Below are positions 8,457 to 17,594 of a stretch of 64,000 bases of DNA, in pieces. A model generated the notes under the pieces. That model was not told where the DNA came from, did not search any database, and saw only the letters and a program-made list of their open reading frames with translations. Where the stretch lies: the NCBI GenBank assembly GCA_963710725.1, contig CAVQBJ010000002.1:434001-498000 (forward strand). Direction: 5' to 3'. The translations under genes and the position numbers were made by a program. Source of the DNA: CAVQBJ01 sp963710725. GTDB lineage: Bacteria > Actinomycetota > Thermoleophilia > Solirubrobacterales > Solirubrobacteraceae. Numbering within the stretch: the first letter of the stretch is position 1; each line of letters opens with the position of its first letter.

Positions 8457-9221
8457 CTAGTCGAGCGGCGTCGTGTACGCCCCGCTCAACCCCCCGTCGA
8501 CAAGGAAGGTCGACGCCGTCACGTAGCTCGAGTCGTCGCTGGCCAGGAACAGGGCGCCCTGGGCGATCTCCCCGGCGCGGGCGAAGCGGCCCATCGGCAC
8601 GTGCACGAGCCGGCGGGCCGCCTTCTCGGGGTCCTTGGCGAACAGCTCCTGCAGCAGCGGCGTGTCGACCGGCCCGGGGCACAGCGCGTTGACGCGCACG
8701 CCGCGGCGGGCGAATTCGACGCCGAGCTCGCGCGAGAGGGCGAGGACGCCCCCCTTGGACGCCGTGTAGGAGATCTGCGAGGTCGCGGCGCCCATAACGG
8801 CCACGAACGACGCGGTGTTGATGACCGACCCGCGCATCGGCCCCTCGTTCTCGAGCAAGTGCGGTATGCCGTGCTTGCAGCAGAGGAACACGCTGCGCAG
8901 ATTGACCACCTGCACCCGCTCCCAGGCCTCCAGCGTCGTCTCGATGACGGAGCCATCGTCACCCGGCGAGATGCCGGCGTTGTTGAACAGCACGTCGATG
9001 CGCCCGCATTCGCTGCGCACGCGTGCGAGCGCGGCGCGGACCTCGTCCTCGCTGGTGACGTCCGCCGTCAGCGCGAGATCGCCGGGTGACCCGTCGAGCA
9101 GATCGATGCCGACGACGGTCCCCCCCTCGCGGCGGAACAGCTCGACCGTCGCGGCGCCGATGCCGCCGCGCGCGCCGGTGACGACGCACACCCGTCCGTC
9201 GAGCCTCCCGTCTGCCGCCAT
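8457..9221 (-). CDS. SDR-family oxidoreductase
   Basis: 254-residue classical short-chain dehydrogenase. Cofactor motif TGARGGIGAAT near residue 16, FNNAGIS, the catalytic serine in INTASFVA and the YTASKGG pair (Tyr-x3-Lys). DVTSEDEV after the second strand suggests NAD(H) or NADP(H) binding of the usual kind. The substrate is unknown. It is the last gene of the leftward catabolic string, and its ATG shares one base with the aldehyde dehydrogenase stop (TGATG), which implies coupled translation. A role in oxidising an alcohol or hydroxy intermediate of that pathway is inferred. Confidence 0.87.
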   Translation of the reverse strand: MAADGRLDGRVCVVTGARGGIGAATVELFRREGGTVVGIDLLDGSPGDLALTADVTSEDEVRAALARVRSECGRIDVLFNNAGISPGDDGSVIETTLEAWERVQVVNLRSVFLCCKHGIPHLLENEGPMRGSVINTASFVAVMGAATSQISYTASKGGVLALSRELGVEFARRGVRVNALCPGPVDTPLLQELFAKDPEKAARRLVHVPMGRFARAGEIAQGALFLASDDSSYVTASTFLVDGGLSGAYTTPLD

Positions 9222-10594
9222 CAGCCCCCCGTCGCGTAGAAGATCGTCTTCACCTCGGTGTAGGCGTCGAGCGCGTGCGGCCCGAGCTCGCGGCCGTAGC
9301 CCGACTGCTTGAACCCCCCGAACGGCGTCGTCACCCGCACCGAGTTGTTCGAGTTGATCGACAGGACTCCTGTGTCGATCGCTCGGGCCACCCGGAGCGC
9401 TCGGGCACCATCGCGCGTCCAGATCGATCCTGACAGACCGTAGATCGTGTCGTTGGCGAGACCGACCGCCTCGGCCTCATCCACGAAGGGGATGACGGCG
9501 GCGATCGGCCCGAAGATCTCCTCCCGGGCGGCGCGCGCGCTCGGCGCGACCGGCGCGAGCACCGTCGGGGCGAACCAGTATCCGGCGCCCTCCGGTGCGC
9601 TGCCGCGAAAGGCGATCGGGGCGCCGTTATCGAGGAACGACGCGACGGACTCGCGCTGCCCGGCGGAGATCAGCGGGCCCATCTGCGTCGCCTCGTCGAG
9701 GGGGTCGCCGACGCGCAGCGACGTCACGTGCGCCTCGAGCAGCTCCATGAAGCGCTCGAGCGCCGGCGCCTGGACGAGGATGCGCGACCGCGCGCAGCAG
9801 TCCTGACCGGCGTTGCCGAACACCGCGCCGGGCGCCGCGGCGGCCGCAGCCTCCAGATCGGCGTCGGCGAAGATCACGTTCGCCGACTTGCCGCCGAGCT
9901 CGAGGGTCACGCGCTTGATCGTCGCCGCGGCCGTTGCCGCGATCGCGCGCCCGACCTCCGTCGAGCCGGTGAAGGCGATCTTGGCGACATCGGGATGCTC
10001 GACGAGGCGCTCACCGCACGTGCGCCCGGGGCCGACGACGACGTTCACCACGCCGTCGGGCAGACCGGCCTCGCGGGCGATCTCCACGAAGCGCAACGCG
10101 GTCAGCGGCGTGAGCTCGGCCGGCTTGAGCACGACGGTGTTACCGGCGGCGAGCGCCGGGGCGAGCTTCCAGGCGGCGATGGTCAGTGGGAAGTTCCAGG
10201 GCGTGATGAGCCCGACGACGCCGAGCGGCTCGCGAACGGTGAACGCATGGCCGCCCGCGGCGGGAATCGTGTCGCCGAGCAGTCGCTCGGGCGCGCCCGC
10301 GTAGTACCGGAACGTGTCCACGACCATCCCCATCTCGCCGCGAGCGTCGCCGATCGCCTTGCCCGCATTACGGGCCTCGAGGACCGCGAGCTCCTCCAGG
10401 TGCCGCTCGAGCGCATCGGCCAGCGCGCGCATCTCACCGGCGCGAGCGCCCGGCGCGAGCGCGCGCCAGGCCGGCAGGGCCGCCTTCGCGCGGGCGACGG
10501 CCTCGTCGACCTCGGCCGGGCCCGCGCGCGGCACCTCGGCGAGCACCGCCTCGGTGGCGGGCTCGATGACTGGGAGCTGCTCGATCAGCGTCAG
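9221..10594 (-). CDS. aldehyde dehydrogenase
   Basis: NAD(P)-dependent aldehyde dehydrogenase, about 457 residues. Seen: PWNFPLTIAAWKLAPALAAG, FTGSTEVGR, LELGGKSANVIF with the general-base glutamate, GQDCCARSR with the catalytic cysteine, and EIFGPIAAVIPF. The N-terminus is shorter than usual: the frame enters the family pattern at VIEPATEAVLAEV and there is no in-frame ATG. A CTG at 10594 or 10588 overlapping the permease stop, or GTG at 10546, must serve as start, so this boundary is uncertain. In a Puu-like scheme it would oxidise the gamma-glutamyl aminoaldehyde. Confidence 0.85.
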   Translation of the reverse strand: MTLIEQLPVIEPATEAVLAEVPRAGPAEVDEAVARAKAALPAWRALAPGARAGEMRALADALERHLEELAVLEARNAGKAIGDARGEMGMVVDTFRYYAGAPERLLGDTIPAAGGHAFTVREPLGVVGLITPWNFPLTIAAWKLAPALAAGNTVVLKPAELTPLTALRFVEIAREAGLPDGVVNVVVGPGRTCGERLVEHPDVAKIAFTGSTEVGRAIAATAAATIKRVTLELGGKSANVIFADADLEAAAAAAPGAVFGNAGQDCCARSRILVQAPALERFMELLEAHVTSLRVGDPLDEATQMGPLISAGQRESVASFLDNGAPIAFRGSAPEGAGYWFAPTVLAPVAPSARAAREEIFGPIAAVIPFVDEAEAVGLANDTIYGLSGSIWTRDGARALRVARAIDTGVLSINSNNSVRVTTPFGGFKQSGYGRELGPHALDAYTEVKTIFYATGG

Positions 10595-12189
10595 GCGTCC
10601 ATCGTTGGACGGGGCGACGCGGCCACCGGAGCGAGCCCGATCGTGGAGTCGTCGATCGTCCGGATCGGGCCCTTGAACGTGTTCTTGGCCCAGCCGAAGT
10701 ACCAGATCGTCACGATGAGCATCGTGCCGAACGTCACCAGAGGTGCGTAGTTGACGGCGTTCCAGCTGAAGCTCTCGTTCCAGGGAACACCGGCGGGCGT
10801 GGTCGGGAGACAGAACACGACCACGTTGATCGCCACCCACACCACCGCGATCAGGTTGACCCACTTGTACTTCTTCCCGAGCGTCCACGGGCCGGCCTGG
10901 AAGGCATCGCCCATCCGCCAGCGCAGGAAGACGGGAATCGTGTAGGCGATGTACAACCCGATGACGGAGATGGACACGACGGCGAAGAAGGCGACCGGCG
11001 TCCCGAGGTGATTCGGGAAGTAGGCCGGGATCGTCACGATGGCGGCGAACAGCACGACGAACAGGACCGCCCACGTGGGCGTACGGTTGGGGCCGAGCCG
11101 GCGCCACAGGTTGTGGCCGGGCACCGCACCGTCGCGTGAGAACGCGAAGGTCATCCGCGAGGCGCTGGTGACGCAGGCCATCCCGCAGAACAGCTGGCCG
11201 ACCGTCGAGATCAGGATCACGAGCTTGGCCCCCGCCGAGGTCAGGGCGGACTCCACCACTGCGATCGACGCGTAGCTGGCGGAGGAGATGTTCGAGATCT
11301 GCGACTTCTGGACCGCGAAGGTGAGCGCCAGCAGCAGGATCCACCCGGCGATCGCCGAGTACACGACACTCCGCCAGACGCCCTTCGGCGCCGCGTTATC
11401 CGCGCCGGTGGTCTCCTCGGAGACGTGTGCCGACGCGTCGTAGCCGGTGATGGTGTACATCGTGAGCAGGAACCCGAGCGGCAGGACGTAGAACCAGAAC
11501 ATGCTCTCGGGGAAGCCACTGAAGTTCTGCCTGGTGCCGAACACGTAGTGGAAGCTCGCGTGGTGGCTCGGGACGAAGGCGAGGACGAGGACGATCACCG
11601 CGACACCGAGGACGTGCCACCAGACGGACACGCCGTTGAACAGCGACACGAGGTGGCTGGAGAAGACGTTCAGCAGCCCGTGGATGCACAGGATGATCAG
11701 GAACAGGGCGAAGACGACATGCGCCGCGTAGTGAACATTCGACGAGGTGAAGTTGAAGATGAAGTCGACGTTGAAGAGGCCGAGCAGCGCGAACAGGAAC
11801 GACGCCGCGCCGAAGTCGACCGAGGCCACCACGGCCACGAGCCCGATCAGGTTGAACCAGCCGGTGAACCAGCCCCAGCCGGCGCCGCCGAGCTTCGACG
11901 CCCAGTAGTAGATCCCGCCCGCGGTGGGGAACGCCGAGGCGAGCTCGGACATCGAGAAGGCGACGGTGAGGATGATCAGGCTGACGATCGGCCAGCCGAT
12001 CGAGATCGCGATCGGCCCGCCGTCGTTGAAGGCCTGGCTGTAGGTGGTGAAGCAGCCCGACAGCACCGAGATGATCGAGAACGAGATCGCGAAGTTGGAG
12101 AACGAGCTCCACCCCCGCCGCAGCTCCTGCTTGTAGCCCAGTTCGGCGAGCCGCTGCTCGTCCGCGCCCAGAGTCTCGGTTGTGGCCAT
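10591..12189 (-). CDS. APC-family amino acid/amine permease
   Basis: 532-residue membrane transporter with about twelve hydrophobic segments. The N-terminus has the APC pattern FSNFAISFSIISVLSGCFTT followed by GGPIAISIGWPIV, and a later FPTAGGIYYWAS. This matches the GABA/choline/polyamine branch of the APC superfamily (BAT1/UgaP-like). It likely brings in the amine or amino acid degraded by its neighbours. The start is ATG 12189, with a purine-rich AGGGGG about 9 nt upstream. A FadR-type regulator lies just upstream on the same strand, with a small palindrome in the gap. Confidence 0.88.
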   Translation of the reverse strand: MATTETLGADEQRLAELGYKQELRRGWSSFSNFAISFSIISVLSGCFTTYSQAFNDGGPIAISIGWPIVSLIILTVAFSMSELASAFPTAGGIYYWASKLGGAGWGWFTGWFNLIGLVAVVASVDFGAASFLFALLGLFNVDFIFNFTSSNVHYAAHVVFALFLIILCIHGLLNVFSSHLVSLFNGVSVWWHVLGVAVIVLVLAFVPSHHASFHYVFGTRQNFSGFPESMFWFYVLPLGFLLTMYTITGYDASAHVSEETTGADNAAPKGVWRSVVYSAIAGWILLLALTFAVQKSQISNISSASYASIAVVESALTSAGAKLVILISTVGQLFCGMACVTSASRMTFAFSRDGAVPGHNLWRRLGPNRTPTWAVLFVVLFAAIVTIPAYFPNHLGTPVAFFAVVSISVIGLYIAYTIPVFLRWRMGDAFQAGPWTLGKKYKWVNLIAVVWVAINVVVFCLPTTPAGVPWNESFSWNAVNYAPLVTFGTMLIVTIWYFGWAKNTFKGPIRTIDDSTIGLAPVAASPRPTMDA

Positions 12190-12310
12190 CGGCTCGCCCC
12201 CCTTGGAGGAGAAAAGGTTTGGTGGTCCGTCCTTCGATCGTGACATTACGCTCGATCGCGGATGGAAGTCAAGGCCGGATCGGCCAGATCGAACGGCGAG
12301 CACCCCGACC

Positions 12311-12322
12311 GGTTGGCCAACC
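12311..12322. promoter_or_regulatory. candidate GntR operator
   Basis: GGTTGGCCAACC is a perfect 12-bp palindrome in the gap between the GntR gene and the permease gene it probably controls. FadR-type regulators commonly bind short palindromes of this size. The assignment rests on position and symmetry only. Confidence 0.4.
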
Positions 12323-12350
12323 CTCCCGGCCGGTGCCGAGGGGACCGGCG

Positions 12351-13097
12351 TCAGCCCTCGGGGAGGAGCCCGGCGAGGACGTGCTCGGTGCCCTGCAGGT
12401 GCTCGGTCATCGCCTGGGCCGCGAGCATCGCCTCGCCGTCGCGCACGGCCGCGAGGATCCGCCGGTGCTGCGCGTTGGAGGAGGCGAGCACCTCCGGCGG
12501 GTGGGCGATGTGGGAGATGAGGTCGCTCATCTCCCCCTGGACCTCGGTCATCAGCCGCACGAGGCGCGTCGAGTGCGTCGCCTCGGCCAGGCCGACGTGC
12601 AGCCGGATGTCGGCCTGCCGGTAGACGCCGAAGTCCTCGAGCGCGTCGTCGAGTGCGCCGGCGACCTCGTCGAGCGCGTCGAGATCCTCGACCCGCGCGC
12701 GCTCGGCGGCGAGCACGGCGACGCCCATCTCGACGGCCAGGCGCTGATCGCAGATCTCGCGCCACTGCACGAGCATCTGCGGGGAAGGCGGATCGGCCGG
12801 CGGCAGCGGATCGGCCACGAACGTCCCCCCGCCGCGTCCGCGGGTCGCGAACACGTGACCGCTCTGGGTGAGCGCGGTGAGCGCCTGGCGCAGCGTCGAG
12901 CGCGCGATCCCCAGGCGCGCGCACAGCTCGCGCTCGGCCGGCAGTCGTGAGCCCGGCGCGAGCAGTCCGAGCTTGATCGCCGTGCCGAGCCGGTCGACGG
13001 TCTCCTCGAAGGCGGTTTGCGACCGCACCGGCGCGAACACCGCGTCGGGTGGCGTGACCGTGGCGGCGCCGGCCGCGCGATGCTCAGTCCCGGCCAC
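12351..13097 (-). CDS. GntR-family (FadR/FCD) transcriptional regulator
   Basis: 248 residues. The N-terminal winged helix has LLAPGSRLPAERELCARLGIARSTLRQAL and the wing GRGGGTFVA. The C-terminal FCD ligand domain contains the metal-site pattern (ADIRLHVGLAEATHS, with further histidines in SNAQHRRIL). Such proteins sense a small carboxylate and repress catabolic genes. It sits between the permease and the glutamine-synthetase-like gene, all leftward, so it is the probable local repressor. The start at 13097 is the first codon giving the full fold. Confidence 0.88.
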   Translation of the reverse strand: MAGTEHRAAGAATVTPPDAVFAPVRSQTAFEETVDRLGTAIKLGLLAPGSRLPAERELCARLGIARSTLRQALTALTQSGHVFATRGRGGGTFVADPLPPADPPSPQMLVQWREICDQRLAVEMGVAVLAAERARVEDLDALDEVAGALDDALEDFGVYRQADIRLHVGLAEATHSTRLVRLMTEVQGEMSDLISHIAHPPEVLASSNAQHRRILAAVRDGEAMLAAQAMTEHLQGTEHVLAGLLPEG

Positions 13098-13124
13098 CAG
13101 GCTTCTCCGGCTCCCGCAAGCCGA

Positions 13125-14453
13125 TCACAGGCGCTCAAATCCCCGCACGCGCTCCCAGTCTGTCACCGATGACTGAAAGGCCGCAAGCTCGACGTCGGCC
13201 GCGTTGACATAGTGGGCGACGACCTCCCGGCCAAAAGCGGCGTCGGCGACCTCGCTGGATGCGAACAGCTCGCGCGCGTCGCGCAGCGTCGCCGGCACGC
13301 GCGGATGCTCCTCGGCGATGTAGGCGTTGCCCTCGAAGGCCGGTTCGAGCTGCAGACCAGCATCGATCCCGTGCAGCCCCGAGGCGATGATGGCGCTGAG
13401 CGCGAGGTACGGGTTCAGGTCGGCCCCGCCGACGCGGTTCTCGAAGCGCAGCGACGGTCCGTGGCCGACGACGCGCAGCGCGCACGTGCGGTTGTCGTGG
13501 CCCCACGCGACCGTCGTCGGCGCGAAGCTCCCGGCGGCGTAGCGCTTGTAGGAGTTGACGTTCGGCGCGAGCAGGAGCGTCATCTCGCGCAGGCAGGCGA
13601 GCTGTCCGGCCAGGAAGGAGTGGAAGGAGCCCTCGTCGCGGGCGAAGAGCGGGCCCTGCTCGTCGGCGAGTGAGAAGTGGATGTGACACGAGTTGCCCTC
13701 GCGCGCGTCGTACTTGGCCATGAACGTGAGCGCCATCCCCTCGGCGGCGGCGATCTCCTTGGCCCCGTTCTTGTAGATCGCGTGCTCGTCGGCGGTGCGC
13801 AGCGCGTTGGCATAGTGGAAGTTGATCTCGTGCTGGCCGAAGTTGCACTCCCCCTTCGAGTCCTCGACCACCATCCCGGCTGCGGCCATGGTGTTGCGGA
13901 TGCGGCGGATGAGCGGCTCGACGCGCGCCGTGCCGAGCAGCGAGTAGTCGACGTTGTAGAGATTGGCCGGGCTCAGGTCGCGGTACCCGGCCTGCCAGGC
14001 GTGCTCGTAGGTGTCGAGGAAGACGAGGAACTCGAGCTCGGTGCCGGCGTTGGCCAGCCATCCGCGCTCGGCCAGGCGGGCGAGCTGGCGGCGCAGGATC
14101 TGGCGCGGGGAGGCGATGACCTCGGACCCGTCGAGCCACTCGACGTCGGCGAGGCACACCGCCGTCCCCTCCTGCCAGGGCACGAGGCGCAGCGTGTCGA
14201 GGTCGGGGCGCAGGAGCATGTCGCCGTAGCCGCGCTCCCACGAGGACATCTCGTAACCGTCGACGGTCGCCATGTCGACATCGACGGCGAGCAGGTAGTT
14301 ACAGCTCTCGGCGCCGTGGTGGGCGACGACGTCGAGAAAGTGCGTGGCCATCAACCGCTTGCCCTGCAGGCGCCCCTGCATGTCGGTGAGCGCGAGCAGC
14401 ACGGTGTCGACCGTCCCCTCGGCCACCGCCTGCTCCAGCTCGTCGAGCGTCAC
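13125..14453 (-). CDS. glutamine-synthetase-like gamma-glutamyl ligase
   Basis: 442-residue GS-fold ATP-dependent ligase. Active-site blocks are kept: NFGQHEINFHYANA, GNSCHIHFSL, NSYKRYAAGSFAPT, WGHDNRTCALRV and the C-terminal RVGGADLNPYLALS. It lacks the adenylylation region of true GlnA-I and resembles PuuA/GlnA3-type enzymes, which glutamylate amines such as putrescine or ethanolamine. Neighbouring permease, aldehyde dehydrogenase and flavin oxidase support that use, but the amine is unknown. The start is GTG 14453. The gene diverges from the DAO-GcvT gene with only 49 bp between, so both promoters must lie in or near that gap. Confidence 0.85.
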   Translation of the reverse strand: MTLDELEQAVAEGTVDTVLLALTDMQGRLQGKRLMATHFLDVVAHHGAESCNYLLAVDVDMATVDGYEMSSWERGYGDMLLRPDLDTLRLVPWQEGTAVCLADVEWLDGSEVIASPRQILRRQLARLAERGWLANAGTELEFLVFLDTYEHAWQAGYRDLSPANLYNVDYSLLGTARVEPLIRRIRNTMAAAGMVVEDSKGECNFGQHEINFHYANALRTADEHAIYKNGAKEIAAAEGMALTFMAKYDAREGNSCHIHFSLADEQGPLFARDEGSFHSFLAGQLACLREMTLLLAPNVNSYKRYAAGSFAPTTVAWGHDNRTCALRVVGHGPSLRFENRVGGADLNPYLALSAIIASGLHGIDAGLQLEPAFEGNAYIAEEHPRVPATLRDARELFASSEVADAAFGREVVAHYVNAADVELAAFQSSVTDWERVRGFERL

Positions 14454-14502
14454 GGCCGTGAAGGTATACGCATCGCGCCATAAACGCTAGCTTTGCCAAC
14501 CG

Positions 14503-16917
14503 ATGCCCCGGCCCCGAGAGCTGCCGTCGCGCGCGCGCATCGTCATCGTCGGCGGCGGGGTCGGCGGCACTGCGATCGCCTACCACCTCGCGCAGCGCGG
14601 CGAACGCGACGTCGTGCTGCTCGACCGCAACGAGCTGACGAGCGGCTCGACGTTCCACTCCGCCGGCCTGGTCGGACAGCTGCGCGGCAGCGTGAGCCTG
14701 ACGCGCCTGATGATGGACTCCGTGGAGCTCTACCGCACGCTCGACTGCGGCTGGGTGGAGTGCGGCGGGATCCGGCTCGCCGGCACCCCCGAACGCGAGC
14801 AGGAGGTCCTGCGCCAGGTGGCCTGGGCCAAGACGTTCGGACTGCCGCTGGCGCTGCTCGGCCCCGAGGAGGCGCGCGGGCTGTTCCCGCTTATGGTCAC
14901 CGACGGCGTCCGCTGCGCCTCCTATCTGCCCACCGACGGCTACCTGGACCCCTCGCAGCTCACCTACGCGCTCGCGCAGGGCGCCCGCGACGGCGGGGCG
15001 CGCGTCTTCACCCACACGAGGGTCACGGGCATCGACGTCGCCGGCGGGCGGGTGCGCGGGGTGCAGACCGAGTGGGGCCCGATCGAGGCCGAGATCGTCG
15101 TCAACGCCGGCGGCATGTACGCCGCCGAGATCGGACGCCTCGCCGGCGTGCGCGTGCCGATCGTGCCCTTCGCGCACGAGTACCTCGTCACACAGCCGTT
15201 CCGTGAGCGCACGGGGCACCTCCCCACCCTGCGCGACCCCGACAACCTCATCTACTTCCGCGAGGAGGGCGCCGGCCTGGTGATGGGCGGCTACGAGCGC
15301 CACAGCGCGCCCTGGGCCCTGGACGAGCACGGCCTCGACCGCATCGCCCCCGATTTCAACGGGCGCCTGCTCGAGGAGGACTGGGAACGCTTCGAGGAGA
15401 TCGCGGCGAACTCGCGCAAGCGCGTGCCGGTCATGCAGGACGTCAAGGTGACCCGTCTCATCAACGGGCCGGAGGGGTTCACGCCGGACAACGAGTTCTG
15501 CCTCGGCGAGAGCGAGGTCGGCGGCTTCTTCGTGGCGGCCGGCTTCTGCGCGCACGGCCTCGCCGGCGCGGGCGGCATCGGCCGGCTGATGGCCGAGTGG
15601 ATCTGCGAGGGGGACACCGAGCTCGACGCGTGGGAGATGGACATCCGTCGCTTCGGCCCGCACTACCGCTCCCCGCGCTACACGCTGAAGCGCACGCGCG
15701 AGGTCTACGAGACCTACTACGACATCCGCTACCCGGGCCACGAGCGCGAGGCCGGCCGGCCGCTGCGCGTCTCCAGCGCGTACGAGTGGCACCACGCGCA
15801 CGGCGCCGCGTTCGGCGAGAAGTCCGGCTGGGAGCGCGTCAACTGGTACGAGGCCAACGCGGCGGGCGGCGACGAGTCGCTGCGCCCGCACGGCTGGGCC
15901 GGGCGGCACTGGTCGCCGGCGATCGCCGCCGAGCACCGCGCGACGCGCGAGGCGGCCGGCCTGTACGACGAGTCCTCGTTCGCCAAGCTCGAGGTCTCCG
16001 GGCCCGGCGCCGCCGCGCTGCTCGAGCACCTGTGTGACAACAAGGTCGCCCGAGAGGTCGGCGCCATCACCTACACCCAGATGTGCAACCGCCGCGGCGG
16101 CATCGAGTGCGACTTCACCGTCACGCGCCTGGCCGAGCACTCGTTCGGCATCGTCACCGGCACCGCCTTCGGCCGCCACGACGCCGCCTGGATCGCGCGC
16201 CACCTGCCCGGCGACGGCTCGGTCCGTCTCGCCGACGTGACGGCGAGCTGGTCCTGCTTCGGGCTGTGGGGGCCGAGCGCGAAGGACATCCTGCGCCCGC
16301 TGACGCCCGACCCGCTCGACTTCGCGTACATGCACATGCGCGAGATCGCCGTCGGCGACGTGCCGGTGCGCGCGCTGCGAGTCACCTTCGTCGGTGAGCA
16401 CGGATGGGAGCTGTACTGCCCGTCGGAATACGGGGCCGGGCTGTGGCGCACGCTGTGGGAGGCCGGGCAGCCGCATGGCCTCGTGGCCGGCGGCTATCGG
16501 GCGATCGACTCGCTGCGCCTCGAGAAGGGCTACCGCGTGTGGGCGGCCGACATCACGCCCGCGGAGACCCCCTACGAAGCGGGACTCGGATTCTGTGTCT
16601 CAGGGGAAAAGGACTTCCTCGGTCGCGCGGCCCTCGACGCCCCGCCGCGAGTTCGCCTGCGCTGTCTGGTCCTGGACGACCCGCGCGCGGTGGCGGTCGG
16701 TAATGAGCCCGTCCGCGCCGGCGAGCGCGTGCTCGGACGGGTGACGAGCGGCGGCTACGGATACACCGTGGAGCGTTCGATCGCCTACGCCTCCCTTTCC
16801 CCAGAGGTCGAGATCGAGACCCGCGTCGAGGTCGACCTGTTCGGGAATTGGGTCGGGGCGACGGTGACGCGCGAGCCGCTGTACGACCCGCGCTCGGAGC
16901 GCGTGCGGGCCGGCTGA
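14503..16917 (+). CDS. DAO-GcvT flavoenzyme (dimethylglycine/sarcosine dehydrogenase-like)
   Basis: 804 residues in two parts. Residues 1 to about 390 form a DAO-type FAD domain, with IVIVGGGVGGTAIAYHL and GSTFHSAGLVG, where the histidine is the covalent-flavin residue of dimethylglycine and sarcosine dehydrogenases. The rest is an FAO_M plus GcvT folate domain, with SYEWHH-type and KLEVSGPGAAALLEHL segments and the C-terminal GYGYTVERSIAYA. Such fusions demethylate N-methyl amines and hand the carbon to tetrahydrofolate. With the GS-like ligase next door, an N-methylated or glutamylated amine is a plausible substrate. Confidence 0.87.
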   Translation: MPRPRELPSRARIVIVGGGVGGTAIAYHLAQRGERDVVLLDRNELTSGSTFHSAGLVGQLRGSVSLTRLMMDSVELYRTLDCGWVECGGIRLAGTPEREQEVLRQVAWAKTFGLPLALLGPEEARGLFPLMVTDGVRCASYLPTDGYLDPSQLTYALAQGARDGGARVFTHTRVTGIDVAGGRVRGVQTEWGPIEAEIVVNAGGMYAAEIGRLAGVRVPIVPFAHEYLVTQPFRERTGHLPTLRDPDNLIYFREEGAGLVMGGYERHSAPWALDEHGLDRIAPDFNGRLLEEDWERFEEIAANSRKRVPVMQDVKVTRLINGPEGFTPDNEFCLGESEVGGFFVAAGFCAHGLAGAGGIGRLMAEWICEGDTELDAWEMDIRRFGPHYRSPRYTLKRTREVYETYYDIRYPGHEREAGRPLRVSSAYEWHHAHGAAFGEKSGWERVNWYEANAAGGDESLRPHGWAGRHWSPAIAAEHRATREAAGLYDESSFAKLEVSGPGAAALLEHLCDNKVAREVGAITYTQMCNRRGGIECDFTVTRLAEHSFGIVTGTAFGRHDAAWIARHLPGDGSVRLADVTASWSCFGLWGPSAKDILRPLTPDPLDFAYMHMREIAVGDVPVRALRVTFVGEHGWELYCPSEYGAGLWRTLWEAGQPHGLVAGGYRAIDSLRLEKGYRVWAADITPAETPYEAGLGFCVSGEKDFLGRAALDAPPRVRLRCLVLDDPRAVAVGNEPVRAGERVLGRVTSGGYGYTVERSIAYASLSPEVEIETRVEVDLFGNWVGATVTREPLYDPRSERVRAG

Positions 16918-16934
16918 GCGGTAGGGTCCCGTCG

Positions 16935-17591
16935 GTGTCGACGACCGCGCCGCTGCGCCTGTGGACGTTTCGCACGTCGCCGTTCGCCGGCAAGGTGCGC
17001 GCCGCGCTCGACGAGAAGGGCGTCCCGGTTGAGCTGCTCGAGATCCATCCGGCCCAGCGCCCGGCGCGCCTGCGCGAGCTCAACCCGCTCAACCGGGTGC
17101 CGGTGCTCGAGGTCGACGGCGCGGCGATGCGCGAGTCCTCGGTCATCCTCGAGTGGATCGAGGAGACCTACCCCGAGCCGCCGCTGTGGCCGGACGAGGC
17201 GACCGAGCGGGCCGAGGCCCGCGCGTGGGCGCGGTTCATCGACGACTCGCTGCTGGTCAACTTCTTCCTCGGGCTGCGCAAGCTCGCCTTCGGCCGCGAC
17301 GAGGAGGATCCCGAGGACATCGTCGAGCGGCTGCATGCGCGCGTGCCGCGTCAGTGGCGCCGCCTGGAGACGGCGCTCGAGGCGCACGACGGTCCGTGGC
17401 TGATGGGCGAGCAGTTCACCTACGCCGACCTCACGGCGCTGCCGCTGGCCGTGCGCCTGCCCGACTGGGCGCCGCAGCTCATGCCCGACCCGCAGGAGTA
17501 CCCGCTGTGCGGCGCGTGGCTGGCCGCGCTGCGCGAGCGCCCGAGCGCCGCGGCGATCGATGCCGCCGGAGAGCGCACGATCGAGGCGTAG
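16935..17591 (+). CDS. glutathione S-transferase-family protein
   Basis: 218 residues: an N-terminal thioredoxin-fold GST domain (RTSPFAGKVRAALDEKGV, NPLNRVPVLEVDG, ESSVILEWIEE) and an all-helical C-terminal domain (LMGEQFTYADLTALPL). Actinobacteria usually lack glutathione, so the thiol used, if any, is unknown; some members are isomerases or dehalogenases. The start is GTG 16935, with TAGGGT a few bases upstream. It follows the DAO-GcvT gene by 17 nt and precedes the propeller gene by 3 nt, suggesting one transcript. Confidence 0.83.
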   Translation: MSTTAPLRLWTFRTSPFAGKVRAALDEKGVPVELLEIHPAQRPARLRELNPLNRVPVLEVDGAAMRESSVILEWIEETYPEPPLWPDEATERAEARAWARFIDDSLLVNFFLGLRKLAFGRDEEDPEDIVERLHARVPRQWRRLETALEAHDGPWLMGEQFTYADLTALPLAVRLPDWAPQLMPDPQEYPLCGAWLAALRERPSAAAIDAAGERTIEA

Positions 17592-17594
17592 CCG

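Noticed and set aside
8330..8457. Terminator or gene in the right part of region A
   Set aside because: Plain GC-rich sequence with no stable symmetrical stem and no frame with family features.
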